Source: Arthrobacter sp. AZCC_0090 (GTDB lineage: Bacteria > Actinomycetota > Actinomycetes > Actinomycetales > Micrococcaceae). From it: a DNA stretch of 59,522 nt. Position numbers and translations under genes: made by a program. The stretch is from contig NZ_JACHEE010000020.1 in the NCBI RefSeq assembly GCF_014207375.1, forward strand, positions 1 through 59,522. Reading direction: 5' to 3'. The notes under the pieces are model-generated. The model did no database searches. It saw nothing but the letters and a program-made list of their open reading frames with translations, and was not told where the DNA came from. Of the stretch, positions 42,459 through 51,193 are shown one piece after another. The number at the start of each line of letters is the position of its first letter. Position 1 is the stretch's first letter.

Positions 42459-43877
42459 TTGTCAGACATCGACGTTCTGGTTATTGGATCCGGCATCGCC
42501 GGTCTCAGCGCGGCCATCGCCGCCCGGCAGGCGGGAGCCGAATCGGTCATTATCGCCGAGGCAGCGGGGGGCATCGGCGGAGCCTCTCGACTGTCCTCGG
42601 GCCTGATCGTCGGCGCGGGTACCGCGATGCAGGCGACCGCCGGGATCGCGGATTCGGCAGAACTCATGTTCCGGGACTACATGAACGCGAACCAGTGGGG
42701 ACTCGACGGCGGGGTCACGCGCCGCCTCGCCGCGGAATCCGGACCGACCATCGACTGGCTGGTCTCCCTCGGTGCCGAGTTCCATCCCACCCCTGTCAGC
42801 GGCGGTTACGAGACCCAGCCACGCTGCGCGGTCGCGATCGACGAAGGTCAGGGCCTCATCGATGCCCTCGCACGGGCTGCGCGCAACCTCGACATCGACG
42901 TCGCGCTCGGCCAGCGCGTCGACCGGCTGCTGGTAAAGGACGGCGTAGTCGTCGGAGCAGCAGTGGGAGACGACGAGCTGTCCGCGTCGGCCGTGATCAT
43001 CGCGAGCGGGGGCTTCGGTTCGAACCCAGAGAAAATCGCGGAGTTCTACCCAAGCCTCGCGAAGGCCGGCGACTGGCTCTGGTACGTGGGAGAAGACGGC
43101 TCGCACGGCGACGCTATCGATCTCGGTCAGCAGGTCGGCGCCCGCATCACCGGTCACGACACCGGCTGCAGCATGTTGGCGCCCGGGTTCACCCGTTCCC
43201 ACGAAACCTACCTGCCGGGCTGGCTCGTCATCGTCGATCCGGACGGGCAGCGCTTCATCGCCGAGAACGCGCACTACTCCGCGCTTGACCGCCAGGCAGT
43301 CCTGCGCGGCGGCCGGTTCTTCGTGCTCTTCGATTCCCAAGCGCTGGACCCCGAGGCCGCCAAAGCCACGCCCTTCTACGCGGGCGGGAGCAAGGCCTAC
43401 CCGGGGCGCACGGAGCGCACCAGCCCCAACTGGAATCCAGACATCCTGCGGGAAATGGTGGCCGCGGGCCGTATCCCCTTCGCAGACAGCATCGCCGAAC
43501 TTGCCGTAGCCGTGGGAGTCCCGGATGACCAGCTCGAGGCTACCATCGCCGAATACAACGAGGGCGCGCAGGCTGGCCTCGACCGCATGGGAAAGTACCC
43601 CGAGTTCCTCCGCCCCCTCGAAAAAAGCCCGTTCTACGCCGCTGAAATCCGGCTGTCGGAGATCGTGATCACCGGCACCGGACTGCAGATCGATCCGGAG
43701 GCCCGGGTGCTCGATGCCCTCGGATGTCCGATCCCCGGTTTGTTCGCCGCGGGCGAGGCAACGGGCGGGGTGATCTGGCCGTTCTATCCAAGCAGCGGTA
43801 GCTCGCTCGGACACGGCGCGGCCTTCGGGCGAGTCGCCGGAACAAATGCGGCAGCCAGGTCTATCGCCGGGGCATGA
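42459..43877 (+). CDS. FAD-dependent fumarate-reductase/ketosteroid-dehydrogenase-type flavoprotein
   Basis: 472-residue flavoprotein. It has the FAD fold VLVIGSGIAGLSAAIA (residues 5-20), GGIGGASRLSSG, the middle GWLVIVDPDGQRFIAE, and a C-terminal GCPIPGLFAAGEATGG with GHGAAFGRVAGTNAA. It belongs to the succinate-dehydrogenase/fumarate-reductase flavoprotein group that includes ketosteroid dehydrogenases. No heme or other cofactor domain is present. It may desaturate or reduce a ring next to a ketone. The start is TTG 42459 with GGGAG six bases upstream. A decayed relative lies at 33369. Confidence 0.9.
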   Translation: MSDIDVLVIGSGIAGLSAAIAARQAGAESVIIAEAAGGIGGASRLSSGLIVGAGTAMQATAGIADSAELMFRDYMNANQWGLDGGVTRRLAAESGPTIDWLVSLGAEFHPTPVSGGYETQPRCAVAIDEGQGLIDALARAARNLDIDVALGQRVDRLLVKDGVVVGAAVGDDELSASAVIIASGGFGSNPEKIAEFYPSLAKAGDWLWYVGEDGSHGDAIDLGQQVGARITGHDTGCSMLAPGFTRSHETYLPGWLVIVDPDGQRFIAENAHYSALDRQAVLRGGRFFVLFDSQALDPEAAKATPFYAGGSKAYPGRTERTSPNWNPDILREMVAAGRIPFADSIAELAVAVGVPDDQLEATIAEYNEGAQAGLDRMGKYPEFLRPLEKSPFYAAEIRLSEIVITGTGLQIDPEARVLDALGCPIPGLFAAGEATGGVIWPFYPSSGSSLGHGAAFGRVAGTNAAARSIAGA

Positions 43878-44225
43878 CGCCCGGGAACTGGAATCTCAAG
43901 AAGGGGTGCTCATCTCCGTCGACGATAGGGTCCGGCCGGTGACATAGGTCTCATTGCCGCCGACCGAGCTGCAATCTCAGGGGACGGCCGCATGGGTTGC
44001 CGGCCCGTCGGTACCGGCATGATAGAGCCCCGAGCCGTTCCATGACCCGGGGGGTGTTGTTACCGGGGTGCGATCTGCGCCACGAAGCAGGTGCACGCCT
44101 CCGTATCGAACCACGGTACGGGAGATGGAGCTCGGTTCGGCACACTGGTTTGGAGCCAACTTCCAGGAAGCGGCACGGGACGCCCCTGAGCCATCACCGG
44201 TCGACGACCCCAGATTTGAGCGCTC
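43878..44225. other. intergenic, no gene seen
   Basis: About 350 bases between converging genes. Short frames exist on the minus strand but show no family resemblance. No hairpin with a T run was seen. Confidence 0.5.
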
Positions 44226-44729
44226 CTACGGTTGCTCCGACGGGATCCAGAAATCAAACGGATCAAGATCCGTTCCCACAGGATAGACGTTACCCAGGAG
44301 GCCCGAACCGTCGTCGGTCAGAGCCGCCGGGACACCGCTCCATCGCAAGCCCTCCCCCGTCCGAACCGGTTTGGTCGGGATCGCTTCGGCGAACACGACC
44401 CGGGTCGGCGCCCCAGACGAAGAGCTGTCCACCGACAGCACCATATGGCCGGACGTTACCTCCACCCAAGGATCTGAGATCGTCACATGCAACATGCCAC
44501 GATATCCCCGGAACCGGATCGAGCCGTGGAACCGGATGACTCCCGTTCCCCGGTCAGGGTCGTATGACGAGGCCGGATCGAGGTGGAACACGACGGCCTG
44601 TTGCTCGATCCGACCATCACCCCGGAGCCATTCTTCGGTGCCGTCCGGTATTGAGCGCACGTAGTCGCGAAAGCGCGAATAGACATTCCAACTGAGATCA
44701 CCACTGGTTGTGGGCGATTCTAGGTACAT
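44226..44729 (-). CDS. HtaA-like domain protein, cytoplasmic (module 2)
   Basis: 167-residue single-domain protein, homologue of the 13154 gene. It opens LSWNVYSRFRDYV (12-24) and has a middle VIRFHGSIRFRGYRGMLHVT with Tyr76 in the place of the family His. The segment DPWVEV and the ending GNVYPVGTDLDPFDFWI follow the HtaA pattern. No signal peptide or membrane segment is visible. It lies 89 bases after the ferredoxin reductase, in the same order as in module 1. ATG 44729 with GAGG upstream is preferred to a GTG 18 bases earlier. Function unknown; the second occurrence beside a P450 electron chain suggests it serves the P450. Confidence 0.68.
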   Translation of the reverse strand: MYLESPTTSGDLSWNVYSRFRDYVRSIPDGTEEWLRGDGRIEQQAVVFHLDPASSYDPDRGTGVIRFHGSIRFRGYRGMLHVTISDPWVEVTSGHMVLSVDSSSSGAPTRVVFAEAIPTKPVRTGEGLRWSGVPAALTDDGSGLLGNVYPVGTDLDPFDFWIPSEQP

Positions 44730-44818
44730 TGCTTGCCTCACTGACACACGGCCTCATGCACGATGTCAAGGGATGGGTCAGGTTACTCCAGAAGCGCGGA
44801 ACTTGCGGTTCGGAGGGG

Positions 44819-46078
44819 CTACTTCGTCACCACCGCAGCCCTCAATCCCTCCCGCAGGCCCCGATAGTGCTCGAGCGCCTCGATCCAGGATGCCCCGATT
44901 GCGATCCGGCGGCGATCCTTCATGATCTTCGACGGCTCATTCACTGCCAGGGCTCCGATCAGCCGGTCTCCCGAACGATAGAGGGCGACGAACCGGTCAT
45001 CCTCCACTGCGCCGAAGACGACTTCGGGTTGTTCCCTGCCGGCCCTGCCCGCGAATTGGATCCGGTTCCCGTACCAATCACTCCAGAAATAGGGAACGGT
45101 CGAGTACGCGGACCTTTCGGTTGCGCTCACAGCGTTCCGTCCAGCGACATTGCCCTGTTCGTTGGCGCTGGTCCAGTGTTCAAGGCGCATCGGGGCGCCC
45201 ATCGCCCCGTTCGGCCAGTGGGCGATGTCACCGGCGGCAAAGACGCCCGGGATCGACGTCTCGAGGAACTCATCGCAGACGATGCCTCCATCTGGATTCA
45301 TGGCGATACCGGAATCCTTCAGCCAGGACGTTGCAGGGGAGGCCCCGATGGAGACCAGGAGCAAATCTGTGCTGAGGGTCGTTCCATCGCTCAGAATCGC
45401 TCCGCGCAGCCCGTTCGCGTCAGCATTGACCTCGGTGATGGTCACGCCGCATCGCAGATCAACCCCGTTTCGGCGGTGCATTTTGGAGATCGACTGCCCC
45501 ATCTGCTGGCCCAAGGCGCGTTCGAGTGGAAACATGCTCGCTTCGATGATCGTGACCTGGCCCCTGCGCTTTCGGGCGGCCGAGGCGATCTCGGCGCCGA
45601 TGAAACCGGCGCCGAGGATCGTGATCTCGCGCCCGGCCTCGATGGCCTCGCGAATGGCCAGCGCATCATCCACGCTCCGAAGCGTGTGCACACCCGGGAC
45701 GGAGGCGTACTCGGGAAGAACCCGGGGCGTGGCGCCCGTGGCGAGCACCAGCGCGTCATAGTGAACGCGCTCTCCTCCGACCAGGACGGCCTGTTCGGAG
45801 GGGATCAAAGCCGATGCCCCCTCCCCGAGCAGCAGCGTCGCGTCCAATTCGTCTGCGTAGAGGGCGGCATCATGAAAGTAGGGCACGTCCCGGTCGTCGT
45901 TCAGGAATCCCTTGGACAAGGGCGGCCGGTCATAGGGAAGACGCTCCTCGTCGCCGATCAGGATGATTTCTCCGGCGAAACCGGCCCGCCGGGCAGCCCG
46001 GACCGCTTGCACGCCTGCCAGGGACGCCCCCACGACGACCAGGCGGCGGACCTCACGGGCCGATTCCGAGATACTCAC
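44819..46078 (-). CDS. ferredoxin reductase (module 2)
   Basis: 419-residue FAD/NAD(P)H reductase. It has the FAD fold LVVVGASLAGVQAVRAARRAG, RLPYDRPPLSKGF, a second fold (ITILGAGFIGAEIAS) and VFAAGDIAHWP. It passes electrons to the [3Fe-4S] ferredoxin encoded just upstream. GTG 46078 overlaps the ferredoxin stop by GTGA and is chosen over a longer frame reaching 46108 that would overlap further. The C-terminal region carries EPSKIMKDRRRIAIG, typical of this family's last domain. Confidence 0.93.
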   Translation of the reverse strand: MSISESAREVRRLVVVGASLAGVQAVRAARRAGFAGEIILIGDEERLPYDRPPLSKGFLNDDRDVPYFHDAALYADELDATLLLGEGASALIPSEQAVLVGGERVHYDALVLATGATPRVLPEYASVPGVHTLRSVDDALAIREAIEAGREITILGAGFIGAEIASAARKRRGQVTIIEASMFPLERALGQQMGQSISKMHRRNGVDLRCGVTITEVNADANGLRGAILSDGTTLSTDLLLVSIGASPATSWLKDSGIAMNPDGGIVCDEFLETSIPGVFAAGDIAHWPNGAMGAPMRLEHWTSANEQGNVAGRNAVSATERSAYSTVPYFWSDWYGNRIQFAGRAGREQPEVVFGAVEDDRFVALYRSGDRLIGALAVNEPSKIMKDRRRIAIGASWIEALEHYRGLREGLRAAVVTK

Positions 46079-46272
46079 GGCACGAGTCTCAGGGCGGTGG
46101 TCGGGCAAGAAAGGACGGCTTCCTCGACTTCCAGAACGTCTGGGCTTCCTCCGACAGTTTCACGGAGCACCAACAGTTTCCCGTCGTCCTGCACCTCGAA
46201 ATACTCCGGGGAGGCGGCTTCGCAGAGTCCCAGTCCCACACATTTGGCACGATCAACTTCTATTTTCATCAA
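46075..46272 (-). CDS. [3Fe-4S] ferredoxin (module 2)
   Basis: 65-residue ferredoxin of the Streptomyces/Mycobacterium P450-partner type. Cluster ligands Cys11, Cys17 (CVGLGLC) and Cys56 (CPTTAL) are present. The central position of the usual CxxCxxC is Leu14, so a three-iron cluster is expected. It is followed with a four-base overlap by its reductase and preceded by the P450 gene. Start 46272 or the next Met at 46269 are equally possible. Confidence 0.94.
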   Translation of the reverse strand: MMKIEVDRAKCVGLGLCEAASPEYFEVQDDGKLLVLRETVGGSPDVLEVEEAVLSCPTTALRLVP

Positions 46273-46308
46273 CTTGTCTCTCTGATTACGGCGCAGGCTG
46301 CGCGCGGG

Positions 46309-47580
46309 CTAGGCGATATGGACCGGAAGGTGCCGAACGCCATTGATGATGCTGCTGACGAGATATTCCGGTTCGCCTGTGATCGTCACCGTCGTGCGGC
46401 GGAGGAGCTGCCCGAACAAGGCCTGCAACATTGCGGTGGCAAGCCGGTTTCCGAGGCAGTAGTGGACACCGCCGCCGCCGAACGAAATTTGCGGGTTCGG
46501 CCGTCTCGAGAGGTCGAACCGCATAGGATCAACAAACCGTTCTTCATCCCGGTTACCTGATGTGTAGAAGATTGCGACCTTGTCGCCCTTGGAAATCTCC
46601 TGCCCGCGAAACGTGATGTCCCTGGCCGCCGTGCGCGCGTGCGCAATAACGGGAGTTGCGTTGCGCAGGAACTCATTCGTCGCTGTGCCGATCCTCCCGT
46701 CGAAGTCCGCCATTAGCCAATCTTTCTGGTCCGGATTCGCCGCGAGCGCCATCAAGGTCAGCGTGGTGGTCTGCTTCGTCGTGTCGTTCGAGCCGACCGC
46801 CATCAGCGACGTGAATCCGGCGATATCCTCATCCGTCAGGCGCCGGCCGTCCAGCTCAGCCTGGACCAGGCTGGTCATCAGGTCGTCGCGTGGGTCCTCG
46901 CGTCGCTCGGCTGCCAGCCGGAGTCCCAGAGCGCGGAAGTAGGCCTTCGCCTCGACGAAAGACTTGAGCGGGTCCTCCGGGTTCCCGGCTTCCGGATCCC
47001 CCTGTGCGACGACGCTGTTCGACGCTTTGCCGAAGGCTTCCCTTTCCGACTCCGGGAGTCCGAACAGCCGTGCGCCGGTGATTGACGGAAGCTTCTCCGA
47101 TACTGCGGCAACGAAGTCAATGTCGCCTGCCCCGATCAGATCGTCAACTATCAACTCCGCAGTCTCATGGATCTGGTCGATCATCCTGGCAACGTTTTTC
47201 GGCGTGAACGCTGTGCTCACCAGTGCTCGGTTGTTCTTTTGTTCCTCACCGTCCTGGGTGTGGAAGAACGCACCGATCCGCGGATCGAAGGGCAGTGGAT
47301 CCGCGATGTTTCCCAGTCCGGATAGGAACACATCATCCATTCGCGCCACTTCGGTGATGTCCGCCGCCGTCGTAACGGCCCAGAAGCCTTTCTCCTCGTG
47401 CTCGTAGGCGACCTCAATCGGGCGGTGGAAGCTGACCGGGGCTTCTTTCCGCAACCTGGCGAACGACTCGGCACGCTCCTCAAAAGGCTTCGACCAGAAG
47501 GCCCTGGATGAAATGTCAATGTCTGTCGTGAGATCGTGGTCGACATACGCTTTCTTGGCGGGGTTGATGACTGTATCCAT
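46309..47580 (-). CDS. cytochrome P450 (module 2)
   Basis: 423-residue P450. The heme loop is FGGGGVHYCLGNRLA with the axial ligand at about Cys375. The I-helix has MAVGSNDTTKQT, keeping the acid-Thr pair, and the ExxR helix is replaced locally by EFLRN. ATG 47580 follows AAGGAG seven bases upstream and matches the natural family N-terminus. It shares operon order with the P450 at 10269, but the proteins differ clearly, and the two sets use different ferredoxin classes. It may act at another position of the same substrate. Confidence 0.94.
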   Translation of the reverse strand: MDTVINPAKKAYVDHDLTTDIDISSRAFWSKPFEERAESFARLRKEAPVSFHRPIEVAYEHEEKGFWAVTTAADITEVARMDDVFLSGLGNIADPLPFDPRIGAFFHTQDGEEQKNNRALVSTAFTPKNVARMIDQIHETAELIVDDLIGAGDIDFVAAVSEKLPSITGARLFGLPESEREAFGKASNSVVAQGDPEAGNPEDPLKSFVEAKAYFRALGLRLAAERREDPRDDLMTSLVQAELDGRRLTDEDIAGFTSLMAVGSNDTTKQTTTLTLMALAANPDQKDWLMADFDGRIGTATNEFLRNATPVIAHARTAARDITFRGQEISKGDKVAIFYTSGNRDEERFVDPMRFDLSRRPNPQISFGGGGVHYCLGNRLATAMLQALFGQLLRRTTVTITGEPEYLVSSIINGVRHLPVHIA

Positions 47581-47697
47581 GTTGACTCCTTTGTCTCCCC
47601 TGGTTGTTCGATGCTTCCGATAGCGATTTAACAAAGAGCGCCTCAGGCCGTTTAAAGCTGGCTCCAAGATAAATAGCTAAACAATATAGGTCATGGG

Positions 47698-47719
47698 ATA
47701 GTGTATTTCTGCTATCCTT
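47698..47719. promoter_or_regulatory. inverted repeat in the second P450 promoter region
   Basis: GGATAG (47698-47703) and CTATCC (47714-47719) are 6-bp perfect arms with a 10-base spacer, in the AT-rich stretch 47650-47730 upstream of the P450 start. This is a candidate operator for module 2. Confidence 0.4.
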
Positions 47720-47775
47720 GTAGATTTCATCCGTTCCAGAACACAGGACGCAGGACCGGAGTCGGGCTCCTCAGA

Positions 47776-48861
47776 TCAGTCGAACACGACCACCGTGCGG
47801 GCGACGGCGCCGCTCTCCATACGCTCGATGGCGTCCGCCAATTTGCTGAGCGGGATACGCTCACCGATCAGTTCATCAAGGCGGAACTGTCCCCGGAGGT
47901 AGAGGTCGGCCATGATCGGGATATCAAGTTTGAAGTTATTGGAACCCATCAGAACGCCTTTCACGCCCTTCCCGTTCATAATCAGGGAAGCGCCGGGAAG
48001 CGGAATGGTGACGTTCTGTCCCGGTACGCCCACGAAGTAGGCGTCGTGACCGGGCTTGAGGATCTCGACCGATTCGAGCATGGTCTGCTGCAGACCGATG
48101 CACTCGAAGGAGAAATCGACTCCGCCGCCGGTCAGCGCACGAATCTGCGCAACGGTGTCGCCGTTGCGTCCGTTGACGACGTCGGTGGCACCGAATCGCT
48201 TCGCCAACTCGAGCTTGTCCTCGGCGATGTCGATCGCAATGATCTGGCGTGCGCCGCTCATCCTGGCCGCCTCGATGGCGCTGAGGCCGACCCCGCCCGC
48301 GCCGAACACCGCGACGATGCTGCCGGCGTTGACCTTCGCCGCTTTGATGACGGCGCCGGCGCCGGCGGTGACTGCACAGCCGAGCAGTGCCGCGATGTCC
48401 AGGGGCATCTCGTCGGCCACCTTCACAAGCGCGTCCTCGCCCACGAGCAGGTACTCGGCGAAGCCTGCCAGGCCGCCGCCCTGCGCGACCTCCTGGCCTT
48501 GGTACGTTAGCCGCGGGGAGTCGCGTTGGACGTTGCGGCGATTCGCGCACAGCTGCGTGAATCCCTCCAGGCACTGCTGGCAGTGTCCGCAGTGCCTGGA
48601 GGTGCAACCGACGACCTTGTCGCCGACCGCGAACTCCGTGACTGCGCTTCCGACTTTTTCCACGTAACCGGCGACTTCGTGCCCGATCACTGCTGGCGCG
48701 TTGACCGCGCCGAGCAGCGCGCCGTTGATGATGTGGATGTCGCTGTGGCAGAGGCCGCATGCGGCAACCTTCACGAGCACTTCATCAGGCTTCGGATCGT
48801 CGATAGTGACTTGTGCAATGACCGGTTTGCCGGGCATTTCGAGAATAAGCGATGCAAGCAC
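47776..48861 (-). CDS. zinc-dependent alcohol dehydrogenase
   Basis: 361-residue medium-chain dehydrogenase. ACGLCHSD gives the catalytic-zinc Cys, GHEVAG the His-Glu, and CGHCQQC with a fourth Cys (QLC) the structural zinc site. VAVFGAGGVGLSAIE is the NAD fold with a following Asp (AIDIAED), so NAD is preferred. It oxidises or reduces an alcohol/aldehyde, and the aldehyde dehydrogenase gene lies directly upstream on the same strand. The pair turns a primary alcohol, for example a P450 product, into an acid. Confidence 0.94.
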   Translation of the reverse strand: MLASLILEMPGKPVIAQVTIDDPKPDEVLVKVAACGLCHSDIHIINGALLGAVNAPAVIGHEVAGYVEKVGSAVTEFAVGDKVVGCTSRHCGHCQQCLEGFTQLCANRRNVQRDSPRLTYQGQEVAQGGGLAGFAEYLLVGEDALVKVADEMPLDIAALLGCAVTAGAGAVIKAAKVNAGSIVAVFGAGGVGLSAIEAARMSGARQIIAIDIAEDKLELAKRFGATDVVNGRNGDTVAQIRALTGGGVDFSFECIGLQQTMLESVEILKPGHDAYFVGVPGQNVTIPLPGASLIMNGKGVKGVLMGSNNFKLDIPIMADLYLRGQFRLDELIGERIPLSKLADAIERMESGAVARTVVVFD

Positions 48862-48918
48862 GTTTGAACCCCTGTTCTGGTGGATCTTGTCTAGGTACCG
48901 ATTGGTGTCGCCCGGGAG

Positions 48919-50388
48919 CTACGACAAGGCGACATTGATGGTCTTGACGCGGAGGAACTCCTCGATCCCCTCGCGTCCGCCCTCACGGCCGTAGCCGCTA
49001 TTGCGCACGCCGCCAAAGGGCGCTGCGTAAGAGGCGGGCGATGCGCCACCGTTGATCCCGATGGTCCCCGCGTCGAGCTTGGATGCCGCCCACAGCGCCT
49101 TGTTGATGTCGCGGGTGTGCACGAAGCCGGCGAGGCCGAACTGCGAGTCGTTGGCGATCGCGATCGCCTCTTCCGCTGTCGAGAACCGGCTTATCGTGAC
49201 GACTGGGCCGAAGACCTCTTCCTGGGAGATCTCACTGTCATGTGCGGCGTTGGTCAGCAGCGTTGGTGGAACGAAGAACCCGTCGGCGAGGTCCCCGCCG
49301 AGGCGACCGCCGCCGGTGGCCAAGGTCGCGCCGTCGGCGAGGGCTCGGTCGATCATTCCCAGGATGCGATCCCGGGCGCCTTCGCTGATGACGGGCCCCA
49401 TAATGACGTTCGGGTCGAACGGGTCCCCCACGGTGATGGCCTCGTACGCTGCCTTCACGCGCGCCACGGTTTCGTCATAGATCTCGTCATGCACGAGCAG
49501 CCGGGTCGGCGAGGTGCAGACCTGTCCGGCGAGGCGGCAGAACGCGGTCTGCTGAGCGACGACGCTGTCGAGATCCGCGTCGGGGAAGACGATGTGGGCC
49601 GACTTGCCACCGAGCTCCAGAACGAGGGGCGTGATGGTCTGCGCGGTGTTTGCGCCGATGATCCGTGCGGTCGCAGGTCCGCCGGTGAAGCTGATCTTGT
49701 CGATGCCCGGATGCCGGGTGAGAGCATCCCCGGTGGCCGCGCCGCCGGGGAGGACGCTGACCGTACCGGCCGGAAAGCCCGCCTCGCGGCACAGTTTGCC
49801 GAACCGGATGGCCCCGAAGGGGGCGAGTTCCGGGGGCTTGATGACGACGGCGCAACCGGCGGCGAGTGCCGGGGCCACCGCCATGTAGATGTTATTGAGC
49901 GGGCCGTTCCAAGTCAGGATCTTGGCGACGACACCGACGGGTTCCTTGGTGGTGAACAGGAAGGCCCGGCCAGGGTCCAAATCAATCGTGTCGCCGTGGA
50001 GTTTCTCGATCCAGCCGGCATAGTAGTCGAACCAGGCAGGAAACCGGTTGACAATCATGGACCGGAAACCTGCATACGGGGTCCCGGTCTCGAGCGCGTT
50101 GATCGTCGCGAACTCGTCAGCCTGCTCCACCATAAGCCGGGAGAGGTTCCTGAGGATTTCCTGCCTGCGCGCGGCGGGAAGGCCCGCCCAGACCGGCTGG
50201 GCGGCGCGTGCGGCAACGACCGCGTCATCGACATCACGGGCCGAAGCTTGCGGGAAGTCCGCCTGCTCCCTGCCGGTAGCCGGGTTGACATGGGTCATCC
50301 GGCCCTCGCCCTCCAGGCGGATGTCGTCTCCAACGACAATGGCGCCCTGGAGCAGATCGGTCTTGCTGTGTGTATCGAGCATCGGCAC
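48919..50388 (-). CDS. aldehyde dehydrogenase
   Basis: 489-residue NAD(P)-dependent ALDH. PLVLELGGKSAHIVF gives the general-base Glu, and GQVCTSPTRLLV carries the catalytic Cys. TWNGPLNNIYMAVAPALAAGCAVVIKPPE is the usual cofactor segment, and EEVFGPVVTI the C-terminal motif. GTG 50388 is used with GGAG five bases upstream; an ATG lies two codons in. With the alcohol dehydrogenase downstream it forms an alcohol-to-acid couple. The minus-strand genes of importer 2 lie directly upstream. Confidence 0.94.
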   Translation of the reverse strand: MPMLDTHSKTDLLQGAIVVGDDIRLEGEGRMTHVNPATGREQADFPQASARDVDDAVVAARAAQPVWAGLPAARRQEILRNLSRLMVEQADEFATINALETGTPYAGFRSMIVNRFPAWFDYYAGWIEKLHGDTIDLDPGRAFLFTTKEPVGVVAKILTWNGPLNNIYMAVAPALAAGCAVVIKPPELAPFGAIRFGKLCREAGFPAGTVSVLPGGAATGDALTRHPGIDKISFTGGPATARIIGANTAQTITPLVLELGGKSAHIVFPDADLDSVVAQQTAFCRLAGQVCTSPTRLLVHDEIYDETVARVKAAYEAITVGDPFDPNVIMGPVISEGARDRILGMIDRALADGATLATGGGRLGGDLADGFFVPPTLLTNAAHDSEISQEEVFGPVVTISRFSTAEEAIAIANDSQFGLAGFVHTRDINKALWAASKLDAGTIGINGGASPASYAAPFGGVRNSGYGREGGREGIEEFLRVKTINVALS

Positions 50389-50464
50389 TGCAGCTCCTCT
50401 GTTGTCTATTTCAATGGTTCGTTACGAAGAAGCGGGATTTCGAGGGCTCGCTCTGATCGGAGCA

Positions 50465-51193
50465 TCACCCCTCGACGATCACGGGGGCGCCCAGGTAGCT
50501 CTCCCGCAGGACGTCCCAGTCGCCGAGTTCATTCACCGGGCAGTCCAGTGTGATCCGTCCCCGGTCAAGTACGGCCACGTGATCCGCGACGGCAAGCGAA
50601 TTGTCGATCAGCTGCTCCACGAGCAGCACGCAGAGCCCCTCCTTCTTCAGGGCGTTGATCTCGCCGAAGACCTCATCAACGACAGAAGGCGCCAGTCCGG
50701 CGGACGGCTCGTCGAGCATCAGGACTTTCGGTTCCGCCATCAGGGCCTGGGCGATGGCCAGCATCTGCTGCTGGCCGCCGCTCAGCATCCCCGCCGCGTC
50801 GGAACGCTTCGTCTTCAGGACCGGAAATCGCTCGTAGGCTTTCTCAATCCCATCCGAGATGAAGCCGCGCCGCCTTCTATGGATGAAGCCTCCCAAACGG
50901 AGGTTCTCCTCGACCGACCGGGAACGAAAGACCCGCTTTCCCTCTTGTACCAGGCCCAGCCCCCCGTGGATCCGCTGCGAAGCTCCGTCCGTCTGCTCGG
51001 CGCCCAGGATTGATATGCTCCCGCCCAGAGTCGGCAACAAGCCGGCGATCGCCGACAGGGTCGTCGTCTTGCCGGCTCCATTCCTGCCAAGGAGCGCTGT
51101 GATCTCACCGACCCGGCAGGTGAAGTTGACCCCACGGACGATCTTCATTTCACCGTAGCCGGTGACCAGGTCACGCACGTCCAGACCGATCAT
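50465..51193 (-). CDS. LIV-type ABC transporter ATPase, LivF-like (importer 2)
   Basis: 242-residue ATPase with Walker A GRNGAGKTT, signature LSGGQQQM, Walker B VLMLDEPSAGL. It follows the LivM-LivG fusion with a four-base overlap. Length and motif order mark it as LivF. It works with the fused ATPase as a heterodimer. Confidence 0.93.
   Translation of the reverse strand: MIGLDVRDLVTGYGEMKIVRGVNFTCRVGEITALLGRNGAGKTTTLSAIAGLLPTLGGSISILGAEQTDGASQRIHGGLGLVQEGKRVFRSRSVEENLRLGGFIHRRRRGFISDGIEKAYERFPVLKTKRSDAAGMLSGGQQQMLAIAQALMAEPKVLMLDEPSAGLAPSVVDEVFGEINALKKEGLCVLLVEQLIDNSLAVADHVAVLDRGRITLDCPVNELGDWDVLRESYLGAPVIVEG

Noticed and set aside
42462..43814. 450-codon minus-strand frame opposite the fumarate-reductase-type flavoprotein
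   Set aside because: The plus-strand frame holds all FAD motifs; the minus frame has no recognisable domain.
43878..44225. Minus-strand frames resembling a short protein
   Set aside because: No start with a ribosome site and no family pattern; left as intergenic.
44708..46285. 525-codon plus-strand frame opposite ferredoxin and reductase
   Set aside because: It covers two real minus-strand genes with coupled start/stop signals and shows no family features.
49117..50553. 478-codon plus-strand frame opposite the aldehyde dehydrogenase
   Set aside because: Shadow frame; the aldehyde dehydrogenase motifs are on the minus strand.
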